DNA of 64,000 bases from DATHZQ01 sp963823505 (GTDB taxonomy: Bacteria > Actinomycetota > Acidimicrobiia > Spongiisociales > UBA5794). Shown here in pieces: positions 28,246 through 39,242 of this stretch (the first letter of the stretch is position 1; every line of letters begins with the position of its first letter). The stretch spans positions 2,232,001 through 2,296,000 of the forward strand of contig CAWGLY010000005.1 of assembly GCA_963823505.1 (NCBI GenBank). Direction: 5' to 3'. The position numbers and the translations under genes were made by a program. The notes beneath the pieces are model-generated. The model had not been told where the DNA came from and searched no databases. It worked only from the letters and a program-made list of their open reading frames with translations.

Positions 28246-28611
28246 ATGGAGGCATTGAGGAGCCGGTGGGTCCGGTTTCCGTTCTACCTGGCGCTCGGAT
28301 TCGCCTTGGCCGCTCTCGCTGCGAGGGTCTTTCACCCCCACTACCTACCGCTGTGCGATCGGATCAACTCGCGGCCGGGAGTTGATTGCACCGACGTGTC
28401 GGTGCAATCCATGGTGGGGCTCTTCGTGATCGCCCTCGGGATCATCACGCTCATGGTGGTCCCCATCGTTTCTGCGCTCTACAACCTCATCCGCCACGGC
28501 CACGATTGGGAAACGCCCCGCGGGACGGAATCGGCCCTCACCAATCTGCCAATTCTGGGAGGGTTCATCTACCTCGCGGCGGGAGCCGCCGTGGCCATCA
28601 CAGGATATTGA
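28246..28611 (+). CDS. Small membrane protein, unknown
   Basis: 121 residues with three hydrophobic helices (about 12-28, 52-75 and 98-119). The first external loop holds two Cys (LPLCDRINSRPGVDCTD) that could form a disulfide. No family recognised. It follows the heat-shock operon by 55 bases but has its own leaderless promoter, so need not be part of it. Confidence 0.65.
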   Translation: MEALRSRWVRFPFYLALGFALAALAARVFHPHYLPLCDRINSRPGVDCTDVSVQSMVGLFVIALGIITLMVVPIVSALYNLIRHGHDWETPRGTESALTNLPILGGFIYLAAGAAVAITGY

Positions 28612-28671
28612 GCGTCGGTGCGCCTACTCGTGGCCAGGCGAGCCCCCACGACGTCGGGTTCGATGGTCGCC

Positions 28672-29322
28672 TCACGCAACCACGGTTTCACCGTCGGGTT
28701 GCTGGATCACGAACGCCACCACGAGGCTGTCACGTGCGCGCCAGTCCGTGAGCGTGTCGAGCGCTCTGGCGTTGGCCGTAGGGCGAAACACGGTCCAATC
28801 GGTCGGTCCCTGCACTCGGATCACCATGTTGAGGTCCGGTCGGGGAGTCAGCGTCGCACCGTCGAGATCAAACCCCTCCATCTCGACCACGGCGAGGTCC
28901 AACTCGTCGCATCGTTCGATGAAGGCCTGCCCAATGCCCTGCGGGAAGAACCCTTCGCCGTCCGCCGTGCGATGTCGCGCTTGGGGATCAAACTCCGTCA
29001 TCAGGGCAGCAACCGCCGGGTTTTCGCCATCCCAACCGGTTTCTGCACCGGCGGCAGCCCCACTCCCGAATTCCGACCGCAGCTCGGAGAACTCATCGGG
29101 GTCCGCCACGGGAGAGACGATTCGCTCTGCCGTGTCCAGGATCCGGATCAGCTCCCGCGCATCCAGATCCTTCACGTCACCGTCGTCATCCGGGTAGATC
29201 TGGACCACCGGAAGGTCGTCGTCCCAGAAGACCATGCCGATGAACTCGTCATCCCGCCAGATTTCGACGATGGGCTGATCGAACCCGTCCCGCTCTGATT
29301 CAACGATCCGCAGAGGAAGCAT
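28672..29322 (-). CDS. Conserved-looking cytosolic protein, unknown
   Basis: 216 acidic residues with no membrane segment. The N-terminal 60 residues read IVEIWRDDEFIGMVFWDDDL and VVQIYPDDDGDVKDLDAREL, strand-rich and with good codon character. The rest has no motif I recognise. The start at 29322 is supported by TACGCT six bases upstream (leaderless pattern); a longer open frame upstream runs antisense through the DUF427 gene and is not credible. Confidence 0.6.
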   Translation of the reverse strand: MLPLRIVESERDGFDQPIVEIWRDDEFIGMVFWDDDLPVVQIYPDDDGDVKDLDARELIRILDTAERIVSPVADPDEFSELRSEFGSGAAAGAETGWDGENPAVAALMTEFDPQARHRTADGEGFFPQGIGQAFIERCDELDLAVVEMEGFDLDGATLTPRPDLNMVIRVQGPTDWTVFRPTANARALDTLTDWRARDSLVVAFVIQQPDGETVVA

Positions 29323-29328
29323 CAGCGC

Positions 29329-29334
29329 AGCGTA
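29329..29334 (-). promoter_or_regulatory. TACGCT -10 box, leaderless start of the unknown protein
   Basis: On the minus strand TACGCT is followed by six bases and the ATG at 29322. Confidence 0.4.
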
Positions 29335-29425
29335 GAGCCTCGCACCACCACTTGCGCCACACGGGATGCGGGATACCGGCTGCCACGTTCGCCCCCGGCG
29401 GGCTGCGACGTGGTCCCGCCATCTC

Positions 29426-29710
29426 TCACGCGGTGACTTCGACTCCACGCCAGAAGGCCACGTGGTCCCTGATGTCGGCTGCGGCGGGTTTCGGCTCAGG
29501 GTACGTCCATGCTGCGCCGGGGTTGCGGGCGCCGTCCACCACGATGTCGTAATAGCTGGCGACGCCCTTCCAAGGACACACGGTCTGCTTGTCGTTCGAT
29601 TCGAAGTACTCGGCCTCGAGGGCGGCCTTCGGGAAGTAGTGGTTCCCCTCCACGACGACCGTCTCGTCGCTCTCGGCGAGGACGGTCCCGTTCCAGATTG
29701 CCTTTGCCAT
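29426..29710 (-). CDS. DUF427 domain protein
   Basis: 94 residues, the full length of the family. It shows MAKAIWNGTVLAESDETVVV, GNHYFPKAAL, the conserved CPWKGVASYYDI and the closing AAWTYPEPKPAAADIRDHVA. DUF427 proteins are small beta-rich soluble proteins of unknown role, common in actinobacteria. CAGGAG precedes the ATG. Confidence 0.9.
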   Translation of the reverse strand: MAKAIWNGTVLAESDETVVVEGNHYFPKAALEAEYFESNDKQTVCPWKGVASYYDIVVDGARNPGAAWTYPEPKPAAADIRDHVAFWRGVEVTA

Positions 29711-29821
29711 TGCGCAGTCTCCTGAAGATCGTTGTGGCGGCCGTTCAACTCATCGCGAGCCAAGCGCATTCCCCACGCGCAGAAGCTCCACAGTATGGAG
29801 ACCGAGCGATGCCATCCGAGA

Positions 29822-29932
29822 CCGTTCTCGCCGGACGAAGAGATTCGTCCACTTTGGCCCTTCGGGCGGGCCGCTCGGGCCCCAGCACCAGCTGTCGGCT
29901 CGCCCAAGGGGGCTCACCGGCAGCTGTGCCTC
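29822..29932 (+). repeat. Dispersed palindromic repeat, copy 2
   Basis: It begins TCTCGCCGGACGAAGAGATT, continues GGGCGGGCCGCTCGGGCCCC and ends GTGCCTCAT. The arms GGGCGGGCC and GGCTCGCCC can pair. It is the most diverged of the four copies and lies between DUF427 and mscL. Confidence 0.6.
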
Positions 29933-29971
29933 ATGGTACGGGGCCGCTGAGTCTTGCGGATCGGTCGCCGG

Positions 29972-30364
29972 CTAGTTGCGGGCCTTGAGGGCGTCGCGGA
30001 TCTCCTGCAGCAGGACGATGTCCTCAGGCGGAGCCGCAGCTGCCTCTTCCTCACCGCTGGCGACGCGAGCCTTGTAGGCGTTGAATGGCTTCACGATGAA
30101 GAGGTACACGGCCAATGCAATCGACAGGAACGTCACGATCGCCGTGATGAACGTGCCGTACATGATCACCGAGCCGTTGACCGTCAACGTCAGGTTGTCG
30201 AACGATGGTTCACCGAAGATGATCCCAACGATCGGCATGACGACGTTCTCCACAAGCGAGGTCACCAGAGCTGCCGTGGCGAGTGCCATCACCAAGCCGA
30301 CCGCCACTTCGACGAGGCTACCCCCGAGCGCGAACTCCTTGAACTCTTTCATCAGGTTCTTCAC
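29972..30364 (-). CDS. mscL: Large-conductance mechanosensitive channel MscL
   Basis: 130 residues, typical size. Two membrane helices flank a loop: the first (LVEVAVGLVMALATAALVTS) follows the KEFKEFALGGS start, the second (YGTFITAIVTFLSIALAVYLF) leads to the C-terminal bundle EIRDALKAR. It opens under membrane tension to release solutes during osmotic downshock. The GTG at 30364 is chosen because GGGAGG lies seven bases upstream; a later ATG (30352) lacks a site. Confidence 0.95.
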   Translation of the reverse strand: MKNLMKEFKEFALGGSLVEVAVGLVMALATAALVTSLVENVVMPIVGIIFGEPSFDNLTLTVNGSVIMYGTFITAIVTFLSIALAVYLFIVKPFNAYKARVASGEEEAAAAPPEDIVLLQEIRDALKARN

Positions 30365-30442
30365 AAGCTGGCCTCCCGGACAGGTCGATTGAGGGGAATG
30401 TACTGCCATTTTGGACCCCGCCGCGGTATTTGAGTTCCCAGG

Positions 30443-30871
30443 TCAGCCACCGATTCTTGGGATCATGTCGAACGCCAGCTCGACCCACCACCCCTCCGGT
30501 ATCGGCACCAAGCCTTCCGGGAGCTTGGCAAGCCCTGCAACCATCGCGGACCTCGTGTGCACGTCTGCTTGCGGCATTCCCGACGCCGACCCCTGCACCC
30601 CGCCTTCCTCGAGACGATCCACCGCAAACGAGGACCACACGAGGCCCTCTCGATGTCCGACGAACAGCAGCTCTTCCAGCCAGTTGACCAGCAGCTCCGG
30701 ATAGGTATCGCCCGGCGACACGATTGGCCTCGAGTAGCGCGGAGGCACCGGGGTGATGTCGTAGGCTTGGTCGTACATGGCCCACGCAGCGTTCTCGAAC
30801 AGCTCGCCGCGGGTAGGGCCAAAAGCGATCACCCGCAAGGGATCACCACCGAGCAGGCGGTAGCGCGTCAT
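30443..30871 (-). CDS. Archease-like protein
   Basis: 142 residues. LFENAAWAMYDQAYDI, ELLVNWLEELLFVGHREGLVWSSF and the closing WWVELAFDM follow the archease plan. Archease assists RNA-ligase RtcB and tRNA modification in organisms that have them. The usual N-terminal HTAD metal site is changed (LLGGDPLRVIAFG), so metal binding may be lost. It overlaps the EamA transporter gene by four bases. Confidence 0.6.
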   Translation of the reverse strand: MTRYRLLGGDPLRVIAFGPTRGELFENAAWAMYDQAYDITPVPPRYSRPIVSPGDTYPELLVNWLEELLFVGHREGLVWSSFAVDRLEEGGVQGSASGMPQADVHTRSAMVAGLAKLPEGLVPIPEGWWVELAFDMIPRIGG

Positions 30872-31701
30872 GCAGGCAAGCCTATGAGCACGACGGCAAC
30901 GATTGCGGCGCCGACGCCTGCGATCTGACCACCCGACATGCGCTCATGGAGCACGATCCGCGCCAGGATTGCGGTCGCCGCCGGGTAGAGCGCAGACAGC
31001 ACAGCGGCCACACTGATCAAGCCACGCTGCGCCGCCGAGAGAAAGAGCGCGTTGGCACCCATGTCGAGTGCTCCCGACGCAACCGCCAGGCGCCACGCCG
31101 AACCCGTACGACCCGATTGGGACCGCAGCGCAACCACCACGAGGATCGCCGGCACCGACACGGCTCGTGCCCCCGCCAGCGGCCACAGACCCGAGTCGGC
31201 ACTCGTCTGGGCCAAAGCGATGAAGAACACCGCAAACCCCAGACCAGCTCCCAACGAAATGGCGACGATGCCGGTGCGCAAACGCCCCGCCGGCCCGTCC
31301 GACACGGTCACGGCCACGACGGCAACCAGACCGACCACGATCCCGATCGTGGCGAGCGTCCCCGGTCGCTCCCCCGTTGCGAAGCCCCACGTCACCGGGA
31401 CAATCGCCGACACGACGGCGGTGATCGGAGCAACGATCCCCATCGGCCCCTCGCCGAGCGCGGTGAACAACAACAGTATTCCGACCAAGCCGAAAAGACC
31501 GCCAATCGCCCCCCACACCACGTCGACTGCGGCAACCGATGGCGACGCAACCAGGAGGAGCAGCGGCACCAGGGTCACGGCGCTCGCCACCTGCGCCACC
31601 GCGGTCACCCGCATCGGCGGTGCGGTGCGGCTGGCGAGACCGCCGAGAAAATCTCCCGTCCCGAAGGCGATCGCCGACCCGAGGGCGAGCAGCGCCGTCA
31701 T
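30868..31701 (-). CDS. EamA/DMT-superfamily transporter
   Basis: 277 residues with ten hydrophobic helices in two homologous halves, the layout of drug/metabolite transporters with two EamA domains. FGTGDFLGGLASR begins the first half and ALDMGANALFLSAAQRG marks the second. It probably moves a small metabolite across the inner membrane; substrate unknown. Its stop overlaps the archease-like start. Confidence 0.85.
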   Translation of the reverse strand: MTALLALGSAIAFGTGDFLGGLASRTAPPMRVTAVAQVASAVTLVPLLLLVASPSVAAVDVVWGAIGGLFGLVGILLLFTALGEGPMGIVAPITAVVSAIVPVTWGFATGERPGTLATIGIVVGLVAVVAVTVSDGPAGRLRTGIVAISLGAGLGFAVFFIALAQTSADSGLWPLAGARAVSVPAILVVVALRSQSGRTGSAWRLAVASGALDMGANALFLSAAQRGLISVAAVLSALYPAATAILARIVLHERMSGGQIAGVGAAIVAVVLIGLPA

Positions 31702-31747
31702 CCAGAGAAAGGCGCGAACGCCCCATCGACTAATCGCATGTTCGACC

Positions 31748-31753
31748 TATCGT
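31748..31753 (+). promoter_or_regulatory. TATCGT -10 box, leaderless start of the lipoprotein gene
   Basis: TATCGT lies seven bases before the GTG at 31761, with no ribosome binding site. Confidence 0.4.
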
Positions 31754-31760
31754 CATCCCG

Positions 31761-32717
31761 GTGAAGCAACGCCTGATCTCGATCGTGCCGCTCATGTTCG
31801 CGCTCTTGCTCGGTGCATGTGGCGGCGAGCCGTCTGCCGAGCAGCGGGCGCTTGGACGCGTGGAGATTGGACTCAACGGCCTCGCCTCGGACGTGTCCTT
31901 CGTCCATGATCAACTCGACGGTGTGTCCGGGCGCCTCGACGGGGCCGCCGACGAACGCACGGCCCTCCTGGCCACCATCGACGCGCTGTCCGTACGACTC
32001 GATGCCCTCGAAGCCCGCCAGCAGGCGCTGCTGGCGGATGCGGTCGAGGCGGAGATCGATCGAGCGTGCTCCGCACTCGCGGAAGACGACGAGCTGGCGC
32101 CGCAGGACGCGGTCAGGTTCAACGAAGCATGGGCCGAGGTGGCAGACCCCACCGACGTCGTGTTGCGGGCCGCCGCATGCGCAGAACGGAAGATCGAGAT
32201 CGCCCAGGCACGAGCCGCAATACCGGAGCGGTGCCAGGTCGTCACCAACACGATCAGCGCAGCAGACCTGGCGACCTGCGGTCAGATCATCGCTCAATCC
32301 ACTGAGCTCGAAGTGGCCTCGCTCCCGGTCACGGCCTCGGCAGGTCGAGGCATCACCAGCGTCCTCGAGGTCGCCATCCCGGCCCATGCCGGCGATACGT
32401 TCGACATCTCCGGCTTCTTCCAGGTCACCAACGACCTCGGCTACAACATCGGCGTGGGTGCTCATCTCTGGGCCATCGCCCTCGACGCCGAGAACCCGAC
32501 GTGGTATCGCATCTCTCCATCGGCGGGTGACAACGTCGACAGCGCTCGCCACCACATGCCCGTCGAAATGCAGACCATCTATATCATCCCGGCCGATTGG
32601 GTGCAGGGCCACCGCATCCGTATTGCCCTCCGGGCCGATGCGCACTCGACCGCAGGCACGGGAGAACTCACCGTAGAGCCGAACGGGAACCTGATCGTGC
32701 GGGTGTCACGCGCCTGA
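31761..32717 (+). CDS. Lipoprotein with coiled coil, unknown
   Basis: 318 residues. The signal peptide ends FALLLGACGG (lipobox Cys at about residue 20). Residues 30-100 are heptad-rich (LDGVSGRLDGAADERTALLA, LSVRLDALEARQQALL) and likely form a coiled coil. Two Cys pairs (RACSAL, AAACAER and RCQVV, ATCGQI) follow. The C-terminal 120 residues look like a beta-sandwich. No family recognised. Confidence 0.65.
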   Translation: MKQRLISIVPLMFALLLGACGGEPSAEQRALGRVEIGLNGLASDVSFVHDQLDGVSGRLDGAADERTALLATIDALSVRLDALEARQQALLADAVEAEIDRACSALAEDDELAPQDAVRFNEAWAEVADPTDVVLRAAACAERKIEIAQARAAIPERCQVVTNTISAADLATCGQIIAQSTELEVASLPVTASAGRGITSVLEVAIPAHAGDTFDISGFFQVTNDLGYNIGVGAHLWAIALDAENPTWYRISPSAGDNVDSARHHMPVEMQTIYIIPADWVQGHRIRIALRADAHSTAGTGELTVEPNGNLIVRVSRA

Positions 32718-32747
32718 GGCGCGAGCCTTGGCGCCGCATCCGACGCG

Positions 32748-32895
32748 GTGCCGCCTAAGGGGCCGCGCGGACAGGGACTTGCGGTGCTCGGGCCGGGCGA
32801 AGAGATACTTCCCGCTCTTGCCCTCCGGGCGGGCCGCTCAGGCCCCGGCATCAGCTCCCGGCTCGCCCAGGGGCTCGCCTACCCGCTGAGCCTCT
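32748..32895 (+). repeat. Dispersed palindromic repeat, copy 3
   Basis: It shows GGCCGCGCGGACAGGG at the left, then GGGCGGGCCGCTCAGGCCCC and GGCATCAGC, and ends ACCCGCTGAGCCTCT. The end of the repeat abuts the lutA -10 box TAATGT (32895). Confidence 0.65.
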
Positions 32896-32900
32896 AATGT
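32895..32900 (+). promoter_or_regulatory. TAATGT -10 box, leaderless start of the lut operon
   Basis: TAATGT lies six bases before the lutA ATG at 32907. Its first base overlaps the end of dispersed repeat copy 3, so the repeat may supply or affect upstream promoter sequence. Confidence 0.45.
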
Positions 32901-32906
32901 CCCGTC

Positions 32907-33644
32907 ATGGACCGTCCGCCCGTCCAGCTGTTCGTGACCTGCTTGGTCGACGCCTTCTTCCCGCAGGTCGGCGTTGCCTCAGTCAAGCTCCTGGAGCGGA
33001 CGGGAGCCGACGTTGAGTTCCCCTACGACCAGACGTGCTGTGGCCAACCCGCGTTCAACGCGGGCTACCGCGATCAGGCGCGGCGCATGGTTCGGCACAC
33101 GCTGGATGTGCTCGATGACACCAAGGGCCCCATCGTCATTCCGTCCGGATCCTGCGCCGAGATGCTCGTCCACCATGCACCGGACCTCGTTGCCGACGAT
33201 GCGGTGTACAGCGCCAAGGCGGGACGAGTCGCAGGGCGAGTTCGCGAGCTCACCAGCTACCTCGCCGACCACGCCGTCGATGTGGGCGCCGAGTCGGCGT
33301 TCCGCGGCTCCATCACCTACCACCCCTCGTGTCACGGGATGCGGGGTTTGGGGCTCGGCGATGAGCCCACGGACCTGCTCGACGCCGTCCCGGGCGTTGC
33401 GCGCATCCCGCTGCCTGCGGCCACAGAATGCTGCGGTTTTGGCGGGTTGTTCTCCATCAAGATGCCGGACGTCTCGGCGGCGATCCTCGAGACGAAGCTC
33501 GAGAACATCGAGGCGACTGGAGCCCGATTCGTCGTAGGGGGAGACGTGAGTTGTCTCATGCACATGGGCGGTGGGCTGCGCCGCAGGGGCACCCCGATCG
33601 AGATCCGTCACGTTGCTGAGGTCCTCGCCGAAGGCGTATCGTGA
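32907..33644 (+). CDS. lutA: L-lactate dehydrogenase complex subunit LutA (CCG-domain protein)
   Basis: 245 residues with two cysteine-rich CCG domains: DQTCCGQPAFNAGYRD and ATECCGFGGLFSIKMPDVS. These bind non-cubane iron-sulfur clusters in the lactate-oxidising LutABC complex. It opens PVQLFVTCLVDAFFPQVG as family members do. It overlaps lutB by four bases. The complex lets the cell use L-lactate as carbon source, passing electrons to quinone. Confidence 0.93.
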   Translation: MDRPPVQLFVTCLVDAFFPQVGVASVKLLERTGADVEFPYDQTCCGQPAFNAGYRDQARRMVRHTLDVLDDTKGPIVIPSGSCAEMLVHHAPDLVADDAVYSAKAGRVAGRVRELTSYLADHAVDVGAESAFRGSITYHPSCHGMRGLGLGDEPTDLLDAVPGVARIPLPAATECCGFGGLFSIKMPDVSAAILETKLENIEATGARFVVGGDVSCLMHMGGGLRRRGTPIEIRHVAEVLAEGVS

Positions 33645-35047
33645 CGGAAACCCCCATCCGCTTCGTCGATCGCGCCGGAACCCGAGTCGGGACCGCCAAG
33701 GTCGATGCGGTCGGTGTGGCGGCGCGGCGGTTGGCCGACCTCCGTCGCACGGCGATGGCCGAGTACCCGCAATCGGATGAGATGCGCGACAGGGCGCGGG
33801 CGATCCGGCTTGAAACTCTGGCCCACCTCGACCGGTATCTCGCCGAGTTCGCCGACGCATTCGCCGCCATCGGGGGCACGGTGCACTTTGCCGCAGACGC
33901 CGCAGACGCCAACGCCATCGCCGTGGAGATCGCCCGGGGGGCTGCGGTGAAGCGGATCGTGAAGTCGAAGTCCATGGTGACGGAGGAGATCGAGCTCAAC
34001 CACGCAATCGAAGCCGCGGGAATGGAGGTGGTCGAGACCGACCTCGGCGAGTTCATCGTGCAGCTCGCAGGCGACACGCCGTCGCACATCATCGCCCCGG
34101 TGCTCCACATGACTCGGCAGGAGATCGGCCGGCTGTTTGCCGACAAGCTGGGCGTCCCGTACACCGAAGACCCGCCTGAGTTGAACATGATCGCCCGCCG
34201 CCACCTCCGCAGCATCTTCCTCGAAGCCGACATGGGGATCAGCGGCGTCAACTTCGCCGTCGCCGAGTCGGGCTCCATATGTCTCGTGACCAACGAGGGG
34301 AACGGACGACTCACCACGACTGCGCCCCGGGTGCACGTGGCCGTGATGGGCATGGAGCGAATCGTGCCCAACTTCGAGGACCTGGCGACGATGCTCGAAG
34401 TGCTCGCCCGCAGCGGGACAGGGCAGCGGCTCAGCGTCTACACCAACATCGTGACCGGGCCGCGCCGCCCCGGTGATCCCGACGGCCCCGAGGAACTGCA
34501 CGTCATCATCCTCGACAACGGCCGCAGCGCAGTGCTGGGGAGCGACGAGAGCGAGATCCTCGCCTGTATCCGCTGTGGGGCGTGTCTCAACGTGTGCCCC
34601 GTGTACCAGGAGGCAGGCGGGCACTCCTACGGGGACGTCTATGCGGGTCCCATCGGCGCAGTGCTCACCCCAGCGCTGCGCGGACTCGCCGGCTGGCACG
34701 ATCTCCCCGATGCGTCGAGCTTGTGTGGCGCATGTGAGGAAGCCTGCCCCGTACGGATCGATATTCCGCGAATGCTGCTGGGCCTGCGCAGCAGGGCAAC
34801 GGAGGAAGGCTTCGGCGACAAAGGGCTGCGCCGTGCCCTGTCCATGTATGCCTCAGCGGCAACTCACCCTGCACGCTTCCGGCGGCTGCTGAAGGCGGGC
34901 GGGCTGGCGGGCCGGGCGGTCAGGAAGACCGACGGCTGGATCCGGTCGGCGCCGGGTCCAGGAAAAGCGTGGACGGCGCATCGCGATTTGCCGCCCCCCG
35001 CGACGCAGTCGTTCCACGAGTGGTGGAAGAAGAACCGTGGATCGTGA
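33641..35047 (+). CDS. lutB: LutB, iron-sulfur subunit of the L-lactate dehydrogenase complex
   Basis: 468 residues. An N-terminal LUD domain (to about residue 295) is followed by two 4Fe-4S motifs, CIRCGACLNVCPVY and CGACEEACPVRID, the second with three of the usual Cys close together plus the final CP. GTG start overlaps the lutA stop; it overlaps lutC by 11 bases. All three genes are thus co-translated. Confidence 0.95.
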   Translation: MTETPIRFVDRAGTRVGTAKVDAVGVAARRLADLRRTAMAEYPQSDEMRDRARAIRLETLAHLDRYLAEFADAFAAIGGTVHFAADAADANAIAVEIARGAAVKRIVKSKSMVTEEIELNHAIEAAGMEVVETDLGEFIVQLAGDTPSHIIAPVLHMTRQEIGRLFADKLGVPYTEDPPELNMIARRHLRSIFLEADMGISGVNFAVAESGSICLVTNEGNGRLTTTAPRVHVAVMGMERIVPNFEDLATMLEVLARSGTGQRLSVYTNIVTGPRRPGDPDGPEELHVIILDNGRSAVLGSDESEILACIRCGACLNVCPVYQEAGGHSYGDVYAGPIGAVLTPALRGLAGWHDLPDASSLCGACEEACPVRIDIPRMLLGLRSRATEEGFGDKGLRRALSMYASAATHPARFRRLLKAGGLAGRAVRKTDGWIRSAPGPGKAWTAHRDLPPPATQSFHEWWKKNRGS

Positions 35048-35702
35048 CGCATTCCTCGGTCGGGTGCGGGATGCCGCCCTGGCGGCAAACGTGCCAGCTC
35101 CTCCTGAGGTTGGGGACTGGACGGCAGCGACCGGGACTCCCGATGAGATGCTCGCAGCGTTCCGGAGCGCACTCGAGAACGTGGACGGCATCGTCCACTC
35201 CGTCGAGTCGGAGGCAGAGGTACCTGCGCTGGTGGGATGGATCATGGGTGCCGCGGGAGTTTCGACCGTCCTGTCGTGGGGTGCGGACCGGCTGCCCGTG
35301 GGCGGGATCGTCGAGCATCTCGTCGAGATGGGTGTGACCCGTGTGCCCCCGCTCGTGCCGGCCGACGCCGCGATGCGGCTGACCCATCAGCAGGCATACG
35401 CCGATGTCGATGCGGGAGTCACCGGCGCCCAGGCCGGCTTCGCCGAGTCCGGGTCCATCGTCCTCGCCGCGGCGCCGGGCCAGCCTCGCATGGCGTCGCT
35501 GATCCCTCCGCTCCACGTCGCCGTGTTGCGGAAGGTCGACATCTACCCGTCACTGTCGACGTGGGCCCGCCTCCACCCCAGGGCAGCCGCAGATACCGCC
35601 AACCTCGTGTTCATCACGGGGCCAAGCCGCACGGGAGACATAGAGATGCAGCTCAACCTCGGTGTCCACGGGCCGAGGGAGATCCACGTCATCCTCTGCT
35701 GA
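35037..35702 (+). CDS. lutC: LutC, LUD-domain subunit of the L-lactate dehydrogenase complex
   Basis: 221 residues forming a single LUD domain. GFAESGSIVLAAAPGQPRMA and NLVFITGPSRTGDIEMQLNL followed by GVHGPREIHVILC are the family's closing signatures. The GTG start lies inside the lutB end. It completes the lutABC operon; no LldR-type regulator is next to it. Confidence 0.93.
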   Translation: MDRDAFLGRVRDAALAANVPAPPEVGDWTAATGTPDEMLAAFRSALENVDGIVHSVESEAEVPALVGWIMGAAGVSTVLSWGADRLPVGGIVEHLVEMGVTRVPPLVPADAAMRLTHQQAYADVDAGVTGAQAGFAESGSIVLAAAPGQPRMASLIPPLHVAVLRKVDIYPSLSTWARLHPRAAADTANLVFITGPSRTGDIEMQLNLGVHGPREIHVILC

Positions 35703-35736
35703 TCGGCATGTGGCGCTCAGGCCGGCCTGTGCCGCC

Positions 35737-36195
35737 TCAGATCAGGTACGGGACCAAAGCTGCCTTCACCTCGGATCGATACTGTGCGTAGTTCGGAAAG
35801 ACGGCGAGCAGGCGCTGCTCTTCGGATGCCGCCTTGAACCGAAAGAAGCCCAGAAGCGCACATCCGAGACCGACGGCCCACAACGACGGCCACGCAAGCC
35901 CGAGACCGATCCCGCCAAGCGCCAACCCTCCGTAGATCGGGTGCCGTACGAGCCCGTAGACGCCCAGCACGATCAGAACCCCGTCTCGGGTCGGTTCCGG
36001 AAACGGTGTGGCATGCCGGCCGAGCGCCCGGATGCCGCCGGTCACGAGGGCGGCACCACCGACCATGACGAACACCCCAACAAGCCGCAACCAGATCGGC
36101 AGCTCGGACCGCACGGTCAGCGCCCAGGGGAACGCCAGAAAGAACACTCCCTGGGCAGCAACCCACAGCCCACCCTTGTCGACAAACGCCCGCAT
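35737..36195 (-). CDS. Isoprenylcysteine carboxyl methyltransferase-like membrane protein
   Basis: 152 residues with four to five hydrophobic helices. GVYGLVRHPIYGGLALGGIG holds the RHPxY motif that binds S-adenosylmethionine in this family, and the C-terminus EEQRLLAVFPNYAQYRSEV has the usual Glu/Tyr set. It probably methylates a lipid or small hydrophobic molecule. The ATG at 36195 has TAGGCT eight bases upstream. Confidence 0.8.
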   Translation of the reverse strand: MRAFVDKGGLWVAAQGVFFLAFPWALTVRSELPIWLRLVGVFVMVGGAALVTGGIRALGRHATPFPEPTRDGVLIVLGVYGLVRHPIYGGLALGGIGLGLAWPSLWAVGLGCALLGFFRFKAASEEQRLLAVFPNYAQYRSEVKAALVPYLI

Positions 36196-36203
36196 CGCCC
36201 CGA

Positions 36204-36209
36204 AGCCTA
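36204..36209 (-). promoter_or_regulatory. TAGGCT -10 box, leaderless start of the ICMT-like gene
   Basis: On the minus strand TAGGCT is followed by eight bases and the ATG at 36195. Confidence 0.4.
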
Positions 36210-36299
36210 GATGTCCCCGTCCGGTTGATTGCTGCAACGACTTCTCGCTGGTTGACCAGCGTCTCCGCTCGAGCGGTGCAGGCGTCGACCAAGCAAAGA

Positions 36300-36320
36300 C
36301 TTGATAACACTACACTCAGA
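36300..36320. promoter_or_regulatory. HAIR-like HspR operator upstream of clpB
   Basis: CTTGATA-ACACTAC-ACTCAGA has the exact spacing of the HspR target CTTGAGT-N7-ACTCAAG and matches five of seven bases in each half. It lies 64 bases before the clpB start. HspR is encoded in this window at 27786, and clpB is a known HspR target in Streptomyces and mycobacteria. Confidence 0.7.
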
Positions 36321-36383
36321 TTTATTGGCATACACCTGGCATGTGAGGGGTTCTAGGATCGACAGACCCGAGCTGAACGACAA

Positions 36384-38972
<2,589 letters not shown>

Positions 38973-39010
38973 GCCGTCGGAGGTGGCGAAGCGGCGAGCC
39001 GCCAAGAACA

Positions 39011-39071
39011 AAGGAAACCACCGTTTGGTGCCTTAAACCCCCCGTCGAGGGCACCAAACGGTGGTTTCCTT
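39011..39071. terminator. Very long perfect hairpin after clpB
   Basis: A 22-bp perfect stem (39011-39032 with 39050-39071, AAGGAAACCACCGTTTGGTG and so on) with a 17-base loop containing CCCCCC. It lies 38 bases after the clpB stop. It could end clpB transcription; the stem is unusually long and flawless for a terminator. Confidence 0.65.
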
Positions 39072-39242
39072 GGGTCTGTTTCCCCCCTCAAGGATCCCCC
39101 ACACGCAACATACGATGGCCGGCCACCCAGGGCCATGAGGCGATCGCCTCATTGAGCAACCGTGACCACAGACCACTATCGGCTGGGTCCGGTTCGCGTC
39201 TATTGTGGGAGCGGGAATCTGGGGGAACAAAGAGAGCCAGTG

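Noticed and set aside
28672..29907. 411-residue version of the unknown protein
   Set aside because: Its first 195 residues run through the DUF427 gene in another frame; the leaderless start at 29322 fits better.
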